This document shows positions 23,801 through 35,300 of a stretch of 64,000 nt of DNA, one piece after another (the first letter of the stretch is position 1; each line of letters opens with the position of its first letter). Location: contig JASAND010006991.1 of assembly GCA_030248195.1 (NCBI GenBank), forward strand, positions 81,303-145,302. Direction: 5' to 3'. Position numbers and translations under genes: made by a program. This DNA is from Trissonchulus latispiculum (lineage: Eukaryota; Nematoda; Enoplea; Enoplida; Ironidae). A model generated the notes under the pieces. It made no database searches, was not told the origin of the DNA, and worked only from the letters and a program-made list of their open reading frames with translations.

Positions 23801-26800
23801 TTCGAGAAATGGGGTCGTATTAGGCTTATAGGTTCAGTTACACGGAAGGTCAGCGCGTTTGTCTGATTAGACAAACTTAGGTACCAGATTCCCGAAAGGT
23901 AGTTTGCCAAAATCGGGGATCTCTACAGCCAACCTATTAGGGGTATAGTCGTGAGTTCGTTTAGATAGGGGTCGTTAGGTTGATCGCAGCAGGATTCAAT
24001 CCAACAGGGTGATCGCAACAGGATCGTCTTCAGCAGCAAGATCGCAACAGGATCTGATTCAGCAGCAAGATCTCGACAGGATCTAGTTCAGCAATAAGAT
24101 CTCAGCAGGATCTGACTCAGCAAGGCGGTTCCTAACTAAGTCTGGATGAGTACACAGTAATTTATTAACAAACGACAAGGTTAGATATGCTCGGTGAATA
24201 ATTAACAGTAATGACAGCAAAATTATCAAACAGGGGTCACTGGACAGCTAATACTCACTACAATTATCAACAGTATATTATCAAGGTACAGGGTACCAGG
24301 GTTGCCAACTCTTTTGATAGATTAATACTTTTAAATTGACCGATATTAGGGGAAGACTGGTTGTTAACAATTCGAGGAAGGATTCTTTCTTTCTTCCTTC
24401 TTCTCTTACTATAACTAACAGGGACAAAGCTTCACTCTAACTTAACCTTGGGTTCCTCTTCTTCAGGTATTGATTACAGGGTACTGTCAGGTACAGTGTG
24501 TACGCGTGAGTTGTGTATGTGAAGATAGCTTCCTTATCCGTCTACTCACAAGTTAAACTAAACAACAGTTAACCGATAATTAATTAAAGTTAAAGATATA
24601 GCACTTCTGTTCCGGGAATGGGTGAGCGGGCTTAGATCTGGTATTAAAGACTCTCAAGGAATCCCACAGATCTAAGGCGGCTATCGGACGGTGGAGAGTA
24701 CAAACACAGGGGTCGGTCTAGGCGGGGAGTTACCAGGAGATGCCCGAAATATAATTAGTATAAATTAAAATGATAGTTTAATAAGTTCTTTTCTTTCGGC
24801 TGACTTCGCTGAATCTAGACACGCGCTTCTGAGAGACTGGTTAGGATTAGACCTAAGCCAGAGACCGGGGAGCCTGAGCTCCCAGGATGGAGAGAAGCAA
24901 AGCAACAGACAATTTGAACATAGTGAATTAATGTTAAAAGTAGAATTAGAGAAGACTGTCACAACGTTCAAGCACTGATAGGTTTCAGTGGTTCCCAATT
25001 CGATTCGGTGCCAGAAATGGTCTCTGCCTTAGACTCTAAACTCCTGAGCTCATCTAGTGTTCAGCAATGTACCTTCCAACTGACTGTTCCAGGCAAATGA
25101 CTGATTATGATACCACACTGACAAGATTCTGATTCCAACTAATACTGACTTCTGATTACCAAACGACTGCTACGGACAAAGTCCTTCGGATTAAGCACTG
25201 ACTGATACTGGGCAGATCACAGGCAGATCAAGTTCGCTGGCAGGTGCGCTCCTCTGGATCACCTGAATCAAATGGGTTAAAACCCATTAGAACAGGACAC
25301 AAGTGCGGGATTCAAACCCAGCAACTATTACTCACTTTAGATGGCTTTCTGAGGTAAAAGTTGAACTTTGTAAATTTTAAGTAACATTTGGCCAAGACAA
25401 TTGAAAGTAGCGTGTTTTTAGGCCAGTTTACAGTTAGGACGGACTTAGTAGCGCGTTATTGCTTTGGGCACAAACGGATTTTAACCAAATATCAATTTCT
25501 AGGCGATTTTCTGCTATATAGTGCAGAAAATCGCAGGTACAACACGGTTCTTCCGTAGATATTTGGTTTACATTGATTAAACGTGCAATGGGAGTTTTGG
25601 GCATTTTGTGAGCAGGAAAGCACCCGTTTCCTGCACGAGACTGACATTGAGCACAAGACATTCGCTTTCTTAAACTTATTACTTTTCTAAAATTCATTCG
25701 AAGATGGTTCCAGAAGATTTCTAAGTCATGTCTACAGGTTAACTTTATTATACTTATTAGCTATCATGGATATAGTTTTTTTTGGATACTTACGTACTAT
25801 TATTTACAATGTGTGCCATTCGATTCCGTTGTGCAGTTCTAGATGTTGGTTATTAGGCGTACTTCAATATTGGTGACCGCAACTGCCAGAGAGTATCTGA
25901 CGGTATCATAGTTAACTTTTAGAGTTGTAAGTTGGCATAAAAAGTTTGAGCAACGGCCATGGTGCTTGTTACAAAACTGCAGAGTGGACCGAGATTGGTT
26001 GTTTCATTAACAAGTACAATTGAGGGCAAGCGCTGTTGTTCAGTGCTGCTTTTCCTGCAGCACTGAACCTTTAGGAACAGAGTTAGCACAGGACCTTTTT
26101 AACATTCTCGATAGGGACCTGGCATAAAAGTTTGGCGAGTTTTAACCAATGTTTTACGGAAAATTACCAACTAGAACACATTTGACCGTTTGGTTGTCAT
26201 GAACGCGTGAGGGCACGAATGGCACAGTCCTAACCAATAAGTATTCGTACAACCTAGCATATTTGCAAACGAACCAGCACGAAGTCCTTATTTGCGATTC
26301 GTCCGCTCCTTGAGCATAGGACTACCTACGCGGACGAATCGAGGACTACTTAGTAGTTAAAGCCCATTCTGGGAGTCCCCGTGACTCTGAATTAAGCTCA
26401 CTACTTGGTTGGCATATAATGCGACACGACAATAGACACCTGTTCCTGCTGGTTGACATTCACACGTTCTTTTTAAACATCAATTGGCAAACGGACACTC
26501 GGACACTTATTCGCAATCACACAATCCCCTACCTAAAAACGGGAATTCTATCATAGTTCCGGACGCACAAAGCCCATGCACCCGATGGGAATCGACATAC
26601 CGTTAGGTTTTGGGGCAATCCATACTGTTAACGTTTTTGACCCATCAGGATTCTGTTCTTTAGACTGATAACACCCATTTTAATGATGACTAGAATTTGG
26701 GTAATTATTACCGATAGTTGTAATCAATACTTCGAAGAGTTAGATTGATAGCATTCTGGATTATCCCAATTCTGCAATTCACGTAACTAACAGACATTCA

Positions 26801-29800
26801 GCTAACCCAATTAATGCCCTAATGATGGTCGAGAAACGTGATTTGACTGCTAATTATTGTTGAACAATAGTTGTTAATGTAGGAATGAGAAATATTAATT
26901 TGAAGCTGAGGGTCATTAGTTGGGCAGTTTCTTAACAACATTTATACGAATGTGGCAGTCCTCACAACCCCTATCGTACAAGGGGAGTTTCCGTGAGTTG
27001 CCGCTCAGTTAATCAAAACATTCATTCATCGGGCATTCACAACGGCATACAAAACAGACATTCAAGATTCATTCCAATCATGCATTTCTGAAACTTGATT
27101 GACTTCGGAACCTCACGCTCCATGAGGGGTTTACCCGGATAATCGCCTTACGTGAATTTAGAAACACATTCACACCCTAGCGACACATTCTTCCAATACA
27201 TAGCTAGCTATTAAAAATACAAATTACTTAACTAAACCCTAGTTCTATGTGCATATTTGATTATGAACTTTAAACTTCGTTGCGCTCGGATTTGGCTATT
27301 GCAATTCCGCAGAATTGCTTTGTAAAAGAAATTTTGTGAAAAAACTGGAACTTGGAAGTTTGGTGAAACTTTGTATAAAGTTTGAAAGAAAGCCCGTGAG
27401 TAATAATTGCTCGGCAATTATTACTAACAACAAGGTTAAATTAAACTAAATACACAATTAACTGAAAGCTACAGAAAGCTGAGGAAGCCGGCCATTCCTC
27501 TCAAAAACTGCTTAAATAGTTAAATAATTAAAAGTAAAATCAACTCATAGTTTTAGGATTGATTTAAAATGACCTGTACGATTTTGATACCTAGCAATTT
27601 AAAAGCCGACCTAACGCTGAAATTAATACACAATACAGAACTGTTGTTTTAAAACAATGCGTTGCCTTTTATAAAAGTCATGGCCGGCAACTCCTAGTTG
27701 CCGGCTGTGGGGGAGAACATTTCTACTGACTAGCTTATTAGTATCAGAGCCGTAATTAAGGGGCTCTCTAGCTTAAACCTAGGGGTTAGGTCCCCCTCAA
27801 AATCCCGTTGAATACTACAAAAATAAACCCACAAAGTGACAACGAAAGAGAGAAGAACATAAGGAAGTTTTAGAAGAAACGCGTAATTTTGAGCCGTGGC
27901 TTGGCGAACTAAAAACACAAAGAGAGAAAGAATGAGCATGTCTCAAGACCTCCGTCAAACAGGAGGGATTTACATGGACTGCCCCGAATTTAAAATCATA
28001 AAATAATAAATGAAATTAAAGCTAAGGAAATTAAATTGGCTCGGAAGCTCATCATGCTAGAAAACTTAAAATTGGCCTTCTGGCCGAAGGTGTTAAAAGT
28101 CGGAATTTGGAGATTTAAAAATACCAAATATTGGCCTCTTGGCCGTGACTTGAATTCGTAGGAAGGGTGGCCATTCGGCCTTAAAAACATAAACAAGGGC
28201 CGAAGGGCCAAAATACAACATATATATATAAAATTGGCCAAAGGGGCCACAGTATGAATCCTAATTTTTGTCCTAGTCCGCAAAATAAGGCCGGACATAA
28301 GAGGTCCATGTGGCCACTCAAGTTGTTAGTGCTCGTGCGTTAACTCAGTTCTTCCTTTTCTGGCCAGTGTGGGCCAGAAAAGGGTCCTTAGATGCGTCCT
28401 ATGGGGGGCGTGCATTGCTATTTTCCCGAGACACACCAGTGTCACGAGAAGCAATACACGCGGGGAATAGGGGACTTTTAAACGACCGTCTACGGCCGGG
28501 TCTCAACGAACACTGAATAGAATTTGAAAATTGGGGAGCGAGCGACAGCTCGCTGACAGCCCGCAATAAAAGCGGCTTTCTTTAATTTTGGGGGAAACTT
28601 CTAGAAGTTTCTAGAAGCTTCCCATGTTTTGTACGTGAGATCCGGGCTCTTTTCGGCCCGGAGACCAGGTGCGAGGTCAGATTAATGAGGTTTGGGAAAT
28701 ATAGCCCACAACTGGTCCCTTTTTTGATGGATTTCGGGGTCGAAACTTGGGCGAATTTTATAAAAGTTTTGGGTTTACACGTAAACGCAACCAAAGGGAT
28801 AGGTGATAAAATCGCGGTCTAAACTTGCTCAAAAATTAACGAAAAGCTGTGGAATTTAGGCCAACCTGGGCCTATATAATACAAGAGAGGTATTAATAAT
28901 TAAAATGGACTTGAAAAATTTGGTTTGTTAATATTAAAATTGTTTTAATATTCCTTTGTTCTCGGCCCCTCATTCTTGAGTCTCGCCTGGACTCTTGGCC
29001 GAGAACAAAGCGTGCCGGTCATTTGTCTTCGGCAACAATTGTTCTCTGCTACTGGAAACTCCTTGTTTCCAACAAGTCGAGAGCAGGAAAACGACGACCA
29101 AAAAGGAAAATAAAATGGGAAAAAGATGAAAAAATATGCACATAGGTATTTTTACGTAAGTTCTAACTAACTAAGAATTGTATTGTTAACTTCTACGTAC
29201 TTAACTACCTAGGTTTGGTTTTCTTTTCTTTTAATTTAATTTATTTTTGAGGCCACTAGGCCCCCTACGAACCAATAGGATGTAGAAAAGGTGTGTACTA
29301 ACTCTCCCTTTCGAGAGGCAATTCTCCTGCTGGACTAAAGGCCAGCCCAAAGTTCACGAAAGGGCAACCTTCTAGACAACATGACTGGACTTGACACAAA
29401 GGTTACGTAAGTCTTAGTTAAGTTACACCCAACTTTTGAAATACTAAAATTACGAAATGACAAACATTTTACTAAAACATTTTTGACCATAACTTTCTTA
29501 ATATTGGGAGTTGAGAAATAAAATTTACATTTTTGGGATCAGCGTCGAATTGCCTTTCGATTGAGCCTATGTTATGTTTCCACATAAAATTTCGATTATT
29601 ACGTACTTATTGCCTGATTAGTGCTAATTAACCCTAATTAACACCAATTAGCTCATACTAATACTAATTTAACCTAACTGATTGCTAAAAATGGGAAATT
29701 AATGCCAAATAATGTCAAACATGACTACCTACGCCTAAATACGGTTACCTATGCACTTGTAACTACATATTATTTGCTGATTAAGGATAAGTCCACATAG

Positions 29801-30250
29801 TAACTACCGTATACCAATGAACCATCTTCGTATGATTGAATTTGATAGTAACCTTGAGATTATTGCTTGCAAACAAAGGGAGATTACACATTTTTGTGGG
29901 TGATATTAAGACCTTTTCTTCGAGTTTTGGGTGGTCGGTAAGAATATGCGAGTTGACTAAGATTGGGTTCTAATGACGAGGCACCAGCTCCTCATTAAAG
30001 TGTGAACTTTTTGCAATTATTATCTGTTCAGGGATAACAAGATCCGAGTGAAAAGGCACCCGCTTTTCACAGGGAGGCAATATTAAGGGATTTCCTTCCA
30101 AACTACCTAACTGACTAAGGTGTGTATTAATTTATAATGCTGTTCTACTTATATTACTAGACCTGACCTTATAAAGCGGATTTAGCCAATCTTCCCTTTC
30201 ATTCCTCTAAGAATTGGTCACACTTTAGAGATTGGCAACCCTGTTCTTAA
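23801..30250. other. long non-coding, hairpin-rich region
   Basis: No reading frame worth calling in 6.4 kb. Many short perfect inverted repeats: 25503-25534 (12-bp arms), 26038-26068 (12-bp), 27400-27424 (11-bp, 3-nt loop), 27683-27705 (10-bp, 3-nt loop), 28406-28466, 28954-29010 (14-bp arms) and a run of GGCC-pair hairpins at 28070-28380. The repeated GATC..CAGCA units at 23990-24125 and the CTGAATCAAATGGGTTAAAA block link it to the 14.3-18.4 kb element. Inverted ends CAGGGTTGCCAA (24297) and TTGGCAACCCTG (30232-30243) could bound a transposon, but their flanks show no duplication. Confidence 0.45.
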
Positions 30251-31018
30251 TGACACACAAATACAATTACAGCTTGGACGTTCATTCAAGAAACTACGAT
30301 CATGGCAATCTTTGACTTAGCCCACTTTCTGAGATCGTTCTTAGCCTTTTTGAGTGATCATTGAGCAAATTCTTCTCTTTGGGCCAATTCTTCAAAAATC
30401 TGATTTTTTATTTAACCAATTTCATTACATATATTTCATGTCTTTGAGCACTGACAATGACGATAACAACCCGATACAATGTGGGGGGCGGGGCCCCCCA
30501 GAAGTTGAAGAAATTTTTTGCTTTTTAGATGAAATCGTCCTTTAAATCTTTAATTCTTTTCATTTTGCAGAAACAAGAAAATTTTTTAAAATTTACCCTT
30601 TTTGAAGGGAAAAATAAGCATTTTTGCTAAACTCGCACGACATTTTAAGCTTTTTCTATCCAAAAATCTGGTAAAAACGTTGGAAATATACGTACGTATA
30701 TAAACGCTCACGAAATTTTGTTGACATGCCTTTTTTCTGTTTTTTTTCTGGTTGCTTTTACTTACCTTCAAATCGCAACGACAGGGCTGCCCTCCAGATC
30801 CATCCCTAGTTAGTAGTTATAACATTTATGCAATAAACGTTCTTAAACATCCTATCCTGGTACATACGTACGTATATATAAGCTCTCATTCCATTCTAGC
30901 TGAGATAATCCGAAGAGAAAGTTTTTAAAGAAAATATTCAGCGAAATTGGTATGAGAAACTTGCATCAAAAAATGCAATTGAATTATGTAGCATAAAGAC
31001 TCGTAGCCTATGGCTTCG

Positions 31019-31049
<31 letters not shown>

Positions 31050-31230
31050 GATATACTGATTGACTGTTCAAACATCGTCGAAGCTTAACATCACTAAGAT
31101 AATATATAAACATATATATATAGCGGGGGTTTGGGGGCGGCAGCCCCCAAAATTTGAGAATTTTTTGAAAAATCACTGTTAAAACGTAATAGAAACTTTG
31201 CATTCTTGTTAAATTTGAGTGCTACTGCCA
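30251..31230. other. unassigned, with (TA)n and GGGGGC/GCCCCC hairpins
   Basis: A (TA)n tract lies at about 31019-31046. Two similar G-rich hairpin sites, GGGGGGCGGGGCCCCCC (about 30482) and GGGGGCGGCAGCCCCC (about 31132), are each followed by a similar TTGA.GAATTTTTTG stretch. This suggests ends of a degraded repeat. No gene. Confidence 0.4.
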
Positions 31231-31239
31231 CATTTTGGC

Positions 31240-32240
31240 TTGGTCATTCTGTCGTCATTTTTATTTTGGCGTCGTCAAAACTATTGTTCATTTCTGCAAA
31301 CGACGCTATTTTTGACCAAAAAAAACCTAGTTTTATTGTCCGAACGGTATATTTTTTCGCTTGCGCCAAAAAATCTCCCGACAAACGTCGATGAATCTGG
31401 ACAAATTTTAGATTAAAATAACGCTAAAATATGAATCTACGGTATCCTGGCATTTTTTAGGGTTTTGAAAGTGGGGGGCTTTGCCCCCCCCCCCCTAGGG
31501 AGGGGGAGGTGGGAGGGGCTTCCGAAAAGTGGGGGGGGCGAGTCCAAGGTATAAAATACCAAAATTTTTAGCGAAAGGCAAAAACACAAAAAAATCGCTG
31601 TTTTTAAGCTTAAAATTAACTTATAAGTCCATAAATTAGCTAAAAATTAAGAAAATTCTTGAAAATTCGACCTCAAAAACTTACTTTTTCGACACTTTTG
31701 AGCGACCCCCAAACAGTGGGGGGGGGCTTGCCGAAAAGTGGGGGGGCTCCGAAAAGTGGAGGGGGAACCGAACAGTGGGACACCCCCCACCCCCCCCCCA
31801 CTAAAAAAATGCCATCTATATATCTTGGAATTAGAATTTTAATTTAGGCTTTTGAAATTTTTTAATTAATTTTTGAAGGATTAAAATTTCACTTGACGCT
31901 AAAATCGTGTTAAATTTTAAACCTTCAAAAATTAATAAAAAAATTTTAAAGGCTTAAATTAAAATTTTAATTCCAAGATGCCTCAGTTTAACATTTTAGC
32001 GTTATTTCAATGGGAAGATTTTTTTGGCGCAAGCGAAAAAATGACAACTTTTTACACTGCCTATTTTTAACACATGAAACCTCAACTTTGAGGTGTAATT
32101 ACTCGACAACTGTAAGACTTACGATTTTAATTTCAAAAACTCGTTAAAATATCCCGTTTGGACAATAAAAAATCGTCGAGGTCGGACAAAATATCGAAAG
32201 TCGAAAAAATGGCCCAAAAATGGACCCCCTAAAGACACCA
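31240..32240. mobile_element. large foldback element with nested G-rich MITE
   Basis: Outer arms pair TTTTATTGTCCGAACGG, TTTTTTCGCTTGCGCCAAA and AAAATAACGCTAAAAT (31,330-31,430) with their inverses at 31,990-32,175. Within lies a second inverted pair with arms of about 65 bp (31,822-31,885 and 31,915-31,979). A G-run block at 31,446-31,813 is bounded by CCTGGCATTTTTTAG and CTAAAAAAATGCCA. Non-coding. It sits just upstream of the first visible RBMS-type exon, probably in its intron. Confidence 0.65.
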
Positions 32241-32359
32241 AAAATGATGCTGACTTTCATAAACCTCGCCCTACAACGTACATAAATGTCGGAGTACCAG
32301 ATTTGTAGTCATATGGTACAGTTTTGTTTTGCACAACTTCAGGAGCTATAATATTTTAG

Positions 32360-35300
32360 CAGGAACAGGATCCCACCAATCTCTACATTGCCAATCTGCC
32401 ACCACACTGGACCGAACAGAACCTGGAGTCGCTGTTTCAAAACTATGGCACCGTTATATCCACCAGGGTGCTTAGGACGCAAACCGGGGATAGTCGATGT
32501 GTCGGTTTTGCAAGGTATAAATAATGAAAAATGCAATGAAATAATTAACTGAATAGTTTAATTTTATCGCGCTCAGTGATACCAAGAGTACGTAAGAGTA
32601 TGCCACTAGGCACACTCTCTGTTATGAGAGCAAAAACTAGGCTCTGGTCGCTAACGGCTGACCCCTACCGCAAATTAGACCCATCTCTTTAAACAAATTC
32701 GTACACTATGCTTGTGTTCTAAAGCTTGAAGCCGGCGCAAAATTCGCGCACGCACTGCTTGTGTATTCCAGCATAAGCAAGTAAAGATAGAGCGAGTGAG
32801 CGTACCCCCGTTTGGACCAGGTACTGATTTGCGGTGATGTCACTAGGGTCTGATTTGTGAGGGAGGTCATCCCGTTAGCTAACAGAGCCTAATTTTTGCT
32901 CTGATAAAAGCGAATGTAGCTAAGTGGCTAGTGGCATACTTTTATCATATCTTTCCTACGAGACAGTTTATCTTGAAAATGGACCCGTGTAAACTAGTGT
33001 TGTTTCAGTAGCCGATTTTAGTTTCAGTTTCAGTTTCAGTCGGTGGTCCGAAGTAATTTCACTTTCAGTCGGTGGACCAAAATAGTTTCTGTTTCAGTTT
33101 AAGTTTCAGTCGGCAACGTAAAATGATTTCAGTTTCAGTTTTAGTTTCAGTCGGAGTTTCAGTTTCAGTTTCAGTTTACTTTAAAACTAACGGTTTCCAG
33201 CCCTCTGAGTTGGCATAAAGCACAATTTCATGTTTACTCAGTCTCCCCAGCAGCAGTACTAACAGAATCGAAGCTCAAATTTTTCAAAATGTCAAGTTTT
33301 AAGGAACGACTGAAACTAGTTTCAGTCCGAGTTTCAGTTTTTTACCAAAATTGGTTTCAGTTTCAGTTTCCTGGGTTTATTTTAGGCAAAAATAAGTTGG
33401 GGGGGACGCCCCCCCCACTAGGGGGGGGGGAGGTCGAAAAGTGGGGGGAATACAATGGGCCAAAAATGCTAAAAATGCAGTATAAACAGCCTGTTTTCCA
33501 CATACACTGCTATAACTATGCTTAAAAGTGCTCAAAAATCAAGTTTTAGCACCAAAAAAGGCGATTTTTGATCAAAAATTTCCGGCGACGCCGGAAAAAT
33601 TTTGAAAATTTTGACCAAAAATTCTAAAAATTTGGTAATTTCTGGGCATCTTAGGGTGAGTGGGGGGGGAAGCCCAAAAAAGTGGGGGTGGGGCCGAGTG
33701 GGGGGGAGGTGCTCGAGTGGGGGGAACCCAAAAAGTGGGGGGCGCCCCCCCAGTAAAGTAAACCCAGGTTTCAGTTTCAGTCGACAGCCTAGAAAAGTTT
33801 CAGTTTCAGGTTTAGTTTCAGTGACTGAAACTGAAACCTGTACAAACTGAAACCTAGTTTCAGTTTGAGTTTCAGTGACTGAAACATCACTAGTGTAAAC
33901 TTAAGAATTGAGGAACTATTAGTCTATGTGTTAGTTAATTAAGTAGTTAATTATTTAGTTTTTCTGTTTTTTTCAGAATGGAAAGTCGTGAAAAATGTGA
34001 TGAAATCATTCGAAATTTCAGTGGAAAACCTGTGCCGGGTATGTACAAAGTCTTGTCGTCTTTTCCTTTGATAGTGCGTTAAATTATCAACGAATTAATA
34101 AATTAGTTATTGTAGCAAATCGCGGCAGCTATTCAATTCTGAGCGACTTCAGGATTTGAGATTAGTCTGCTCTAACTGCGGATGCTTGAAATGTCCGAGT
34201 CCAAAAGAGGCCGCATGCAGCCTAGGACTAGCTTAGGATGTGTAGATCTTTCGTGCAGTGTGTGTATGTTTCAGTCCACATTGCTTTTGTTAGTGTCATC
34301 ATAAATCGACATTCTCTGTTACGGTATCCTGGGTTTACTTTAGTGGGCCCCCCCACTTTTTTGCCTCCCCACTCGAGCACCTTCCTTCCACTTTTTTGGG
34401 CTTCCCCAACTCATCCTGGGGTGCCCAGAAATTGCCAAATTTTTTGGGATTTTTGGTCAAAAGTTTCAAAATTTTTCCTGTTTCGCCGGAATTTTTTGGT
34501 CAAAAGTCGTCTATTTTGGTACTTAAACTTAATTTTCGAGCACTTTTAAGCATGGTTATTGCAGGCAGAACCTGTAAAAAGAGGCTATTTTTAGCATTTT
34601 TATCCCATTTCATTCCCCTCGCTTTTGGACCTCCCCACCCCCACTTTTTCCGCCTAAAATATATAAACCCAGTATAATCTGCCACTGTAAAATATTTCTG
34701 TCGTAGAACTATTGTATCAAAGTGAAAGAGTATGGATCGATCTGCAACTAAAAATTTGTCTCCCTTCCCGCATTGCATCCTGATAAATAATTTCTGCCTA
34801 AGTAAATAACTGTTTTTTGTATTTTTTCTGTTTTAGGTTGCAATGAACCGTTGTTGGTCAAGTTTGCTGACAGTGCCAAGAAGCGAAATCAGAAGCTGGC
34901 CAGTCAGCATGAAAATTCCAATTCCACTGTTTCCAGTGCTGATGTAATAAGCCTTTTTCTAAGCCATTTCTATTATTTTTCAAATAAGTTTGATCATACC
35001 ACGGTTTCATTCAGAGATTTTCGAAAACGATACTGAAGAATTGGAACTGAACTCAGAACGCTTGATGCACTTGCTGAAGCTGTCGCATTCTCATTTTGTA
35101 GTCCTTTTGTATTCAAATTATTTGGTATCGATCGATGACTGTATTAAAGTCACTGTCCATCCTCCTTATTATGCTTTTTCCGACTGCAAGGAGCATTTTA
35201 TGTAGGTGCCCGATTATGTCAGCGACCGACAATCAGCCATTACCCATATTACTTTTTTCATGTTCCGGAGACTTTTATTTTTATTTCCTATTTTTTTCGT

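Noticed and set aside
24297..30243. Single 5.9-kb transposon bounded by CAGGGTTGCCAA ends
   Set aside because: Flanking bases do not match as a target duplication and there is no coding sequence; kept only as a remark.
34990..35205. Extra exon between RBMS exons (after TTTCATTCAG)
   Set aside because: In the required phase it meets TGA after eleven codons; direct joining of 34943 to 35306 keeps the frame.
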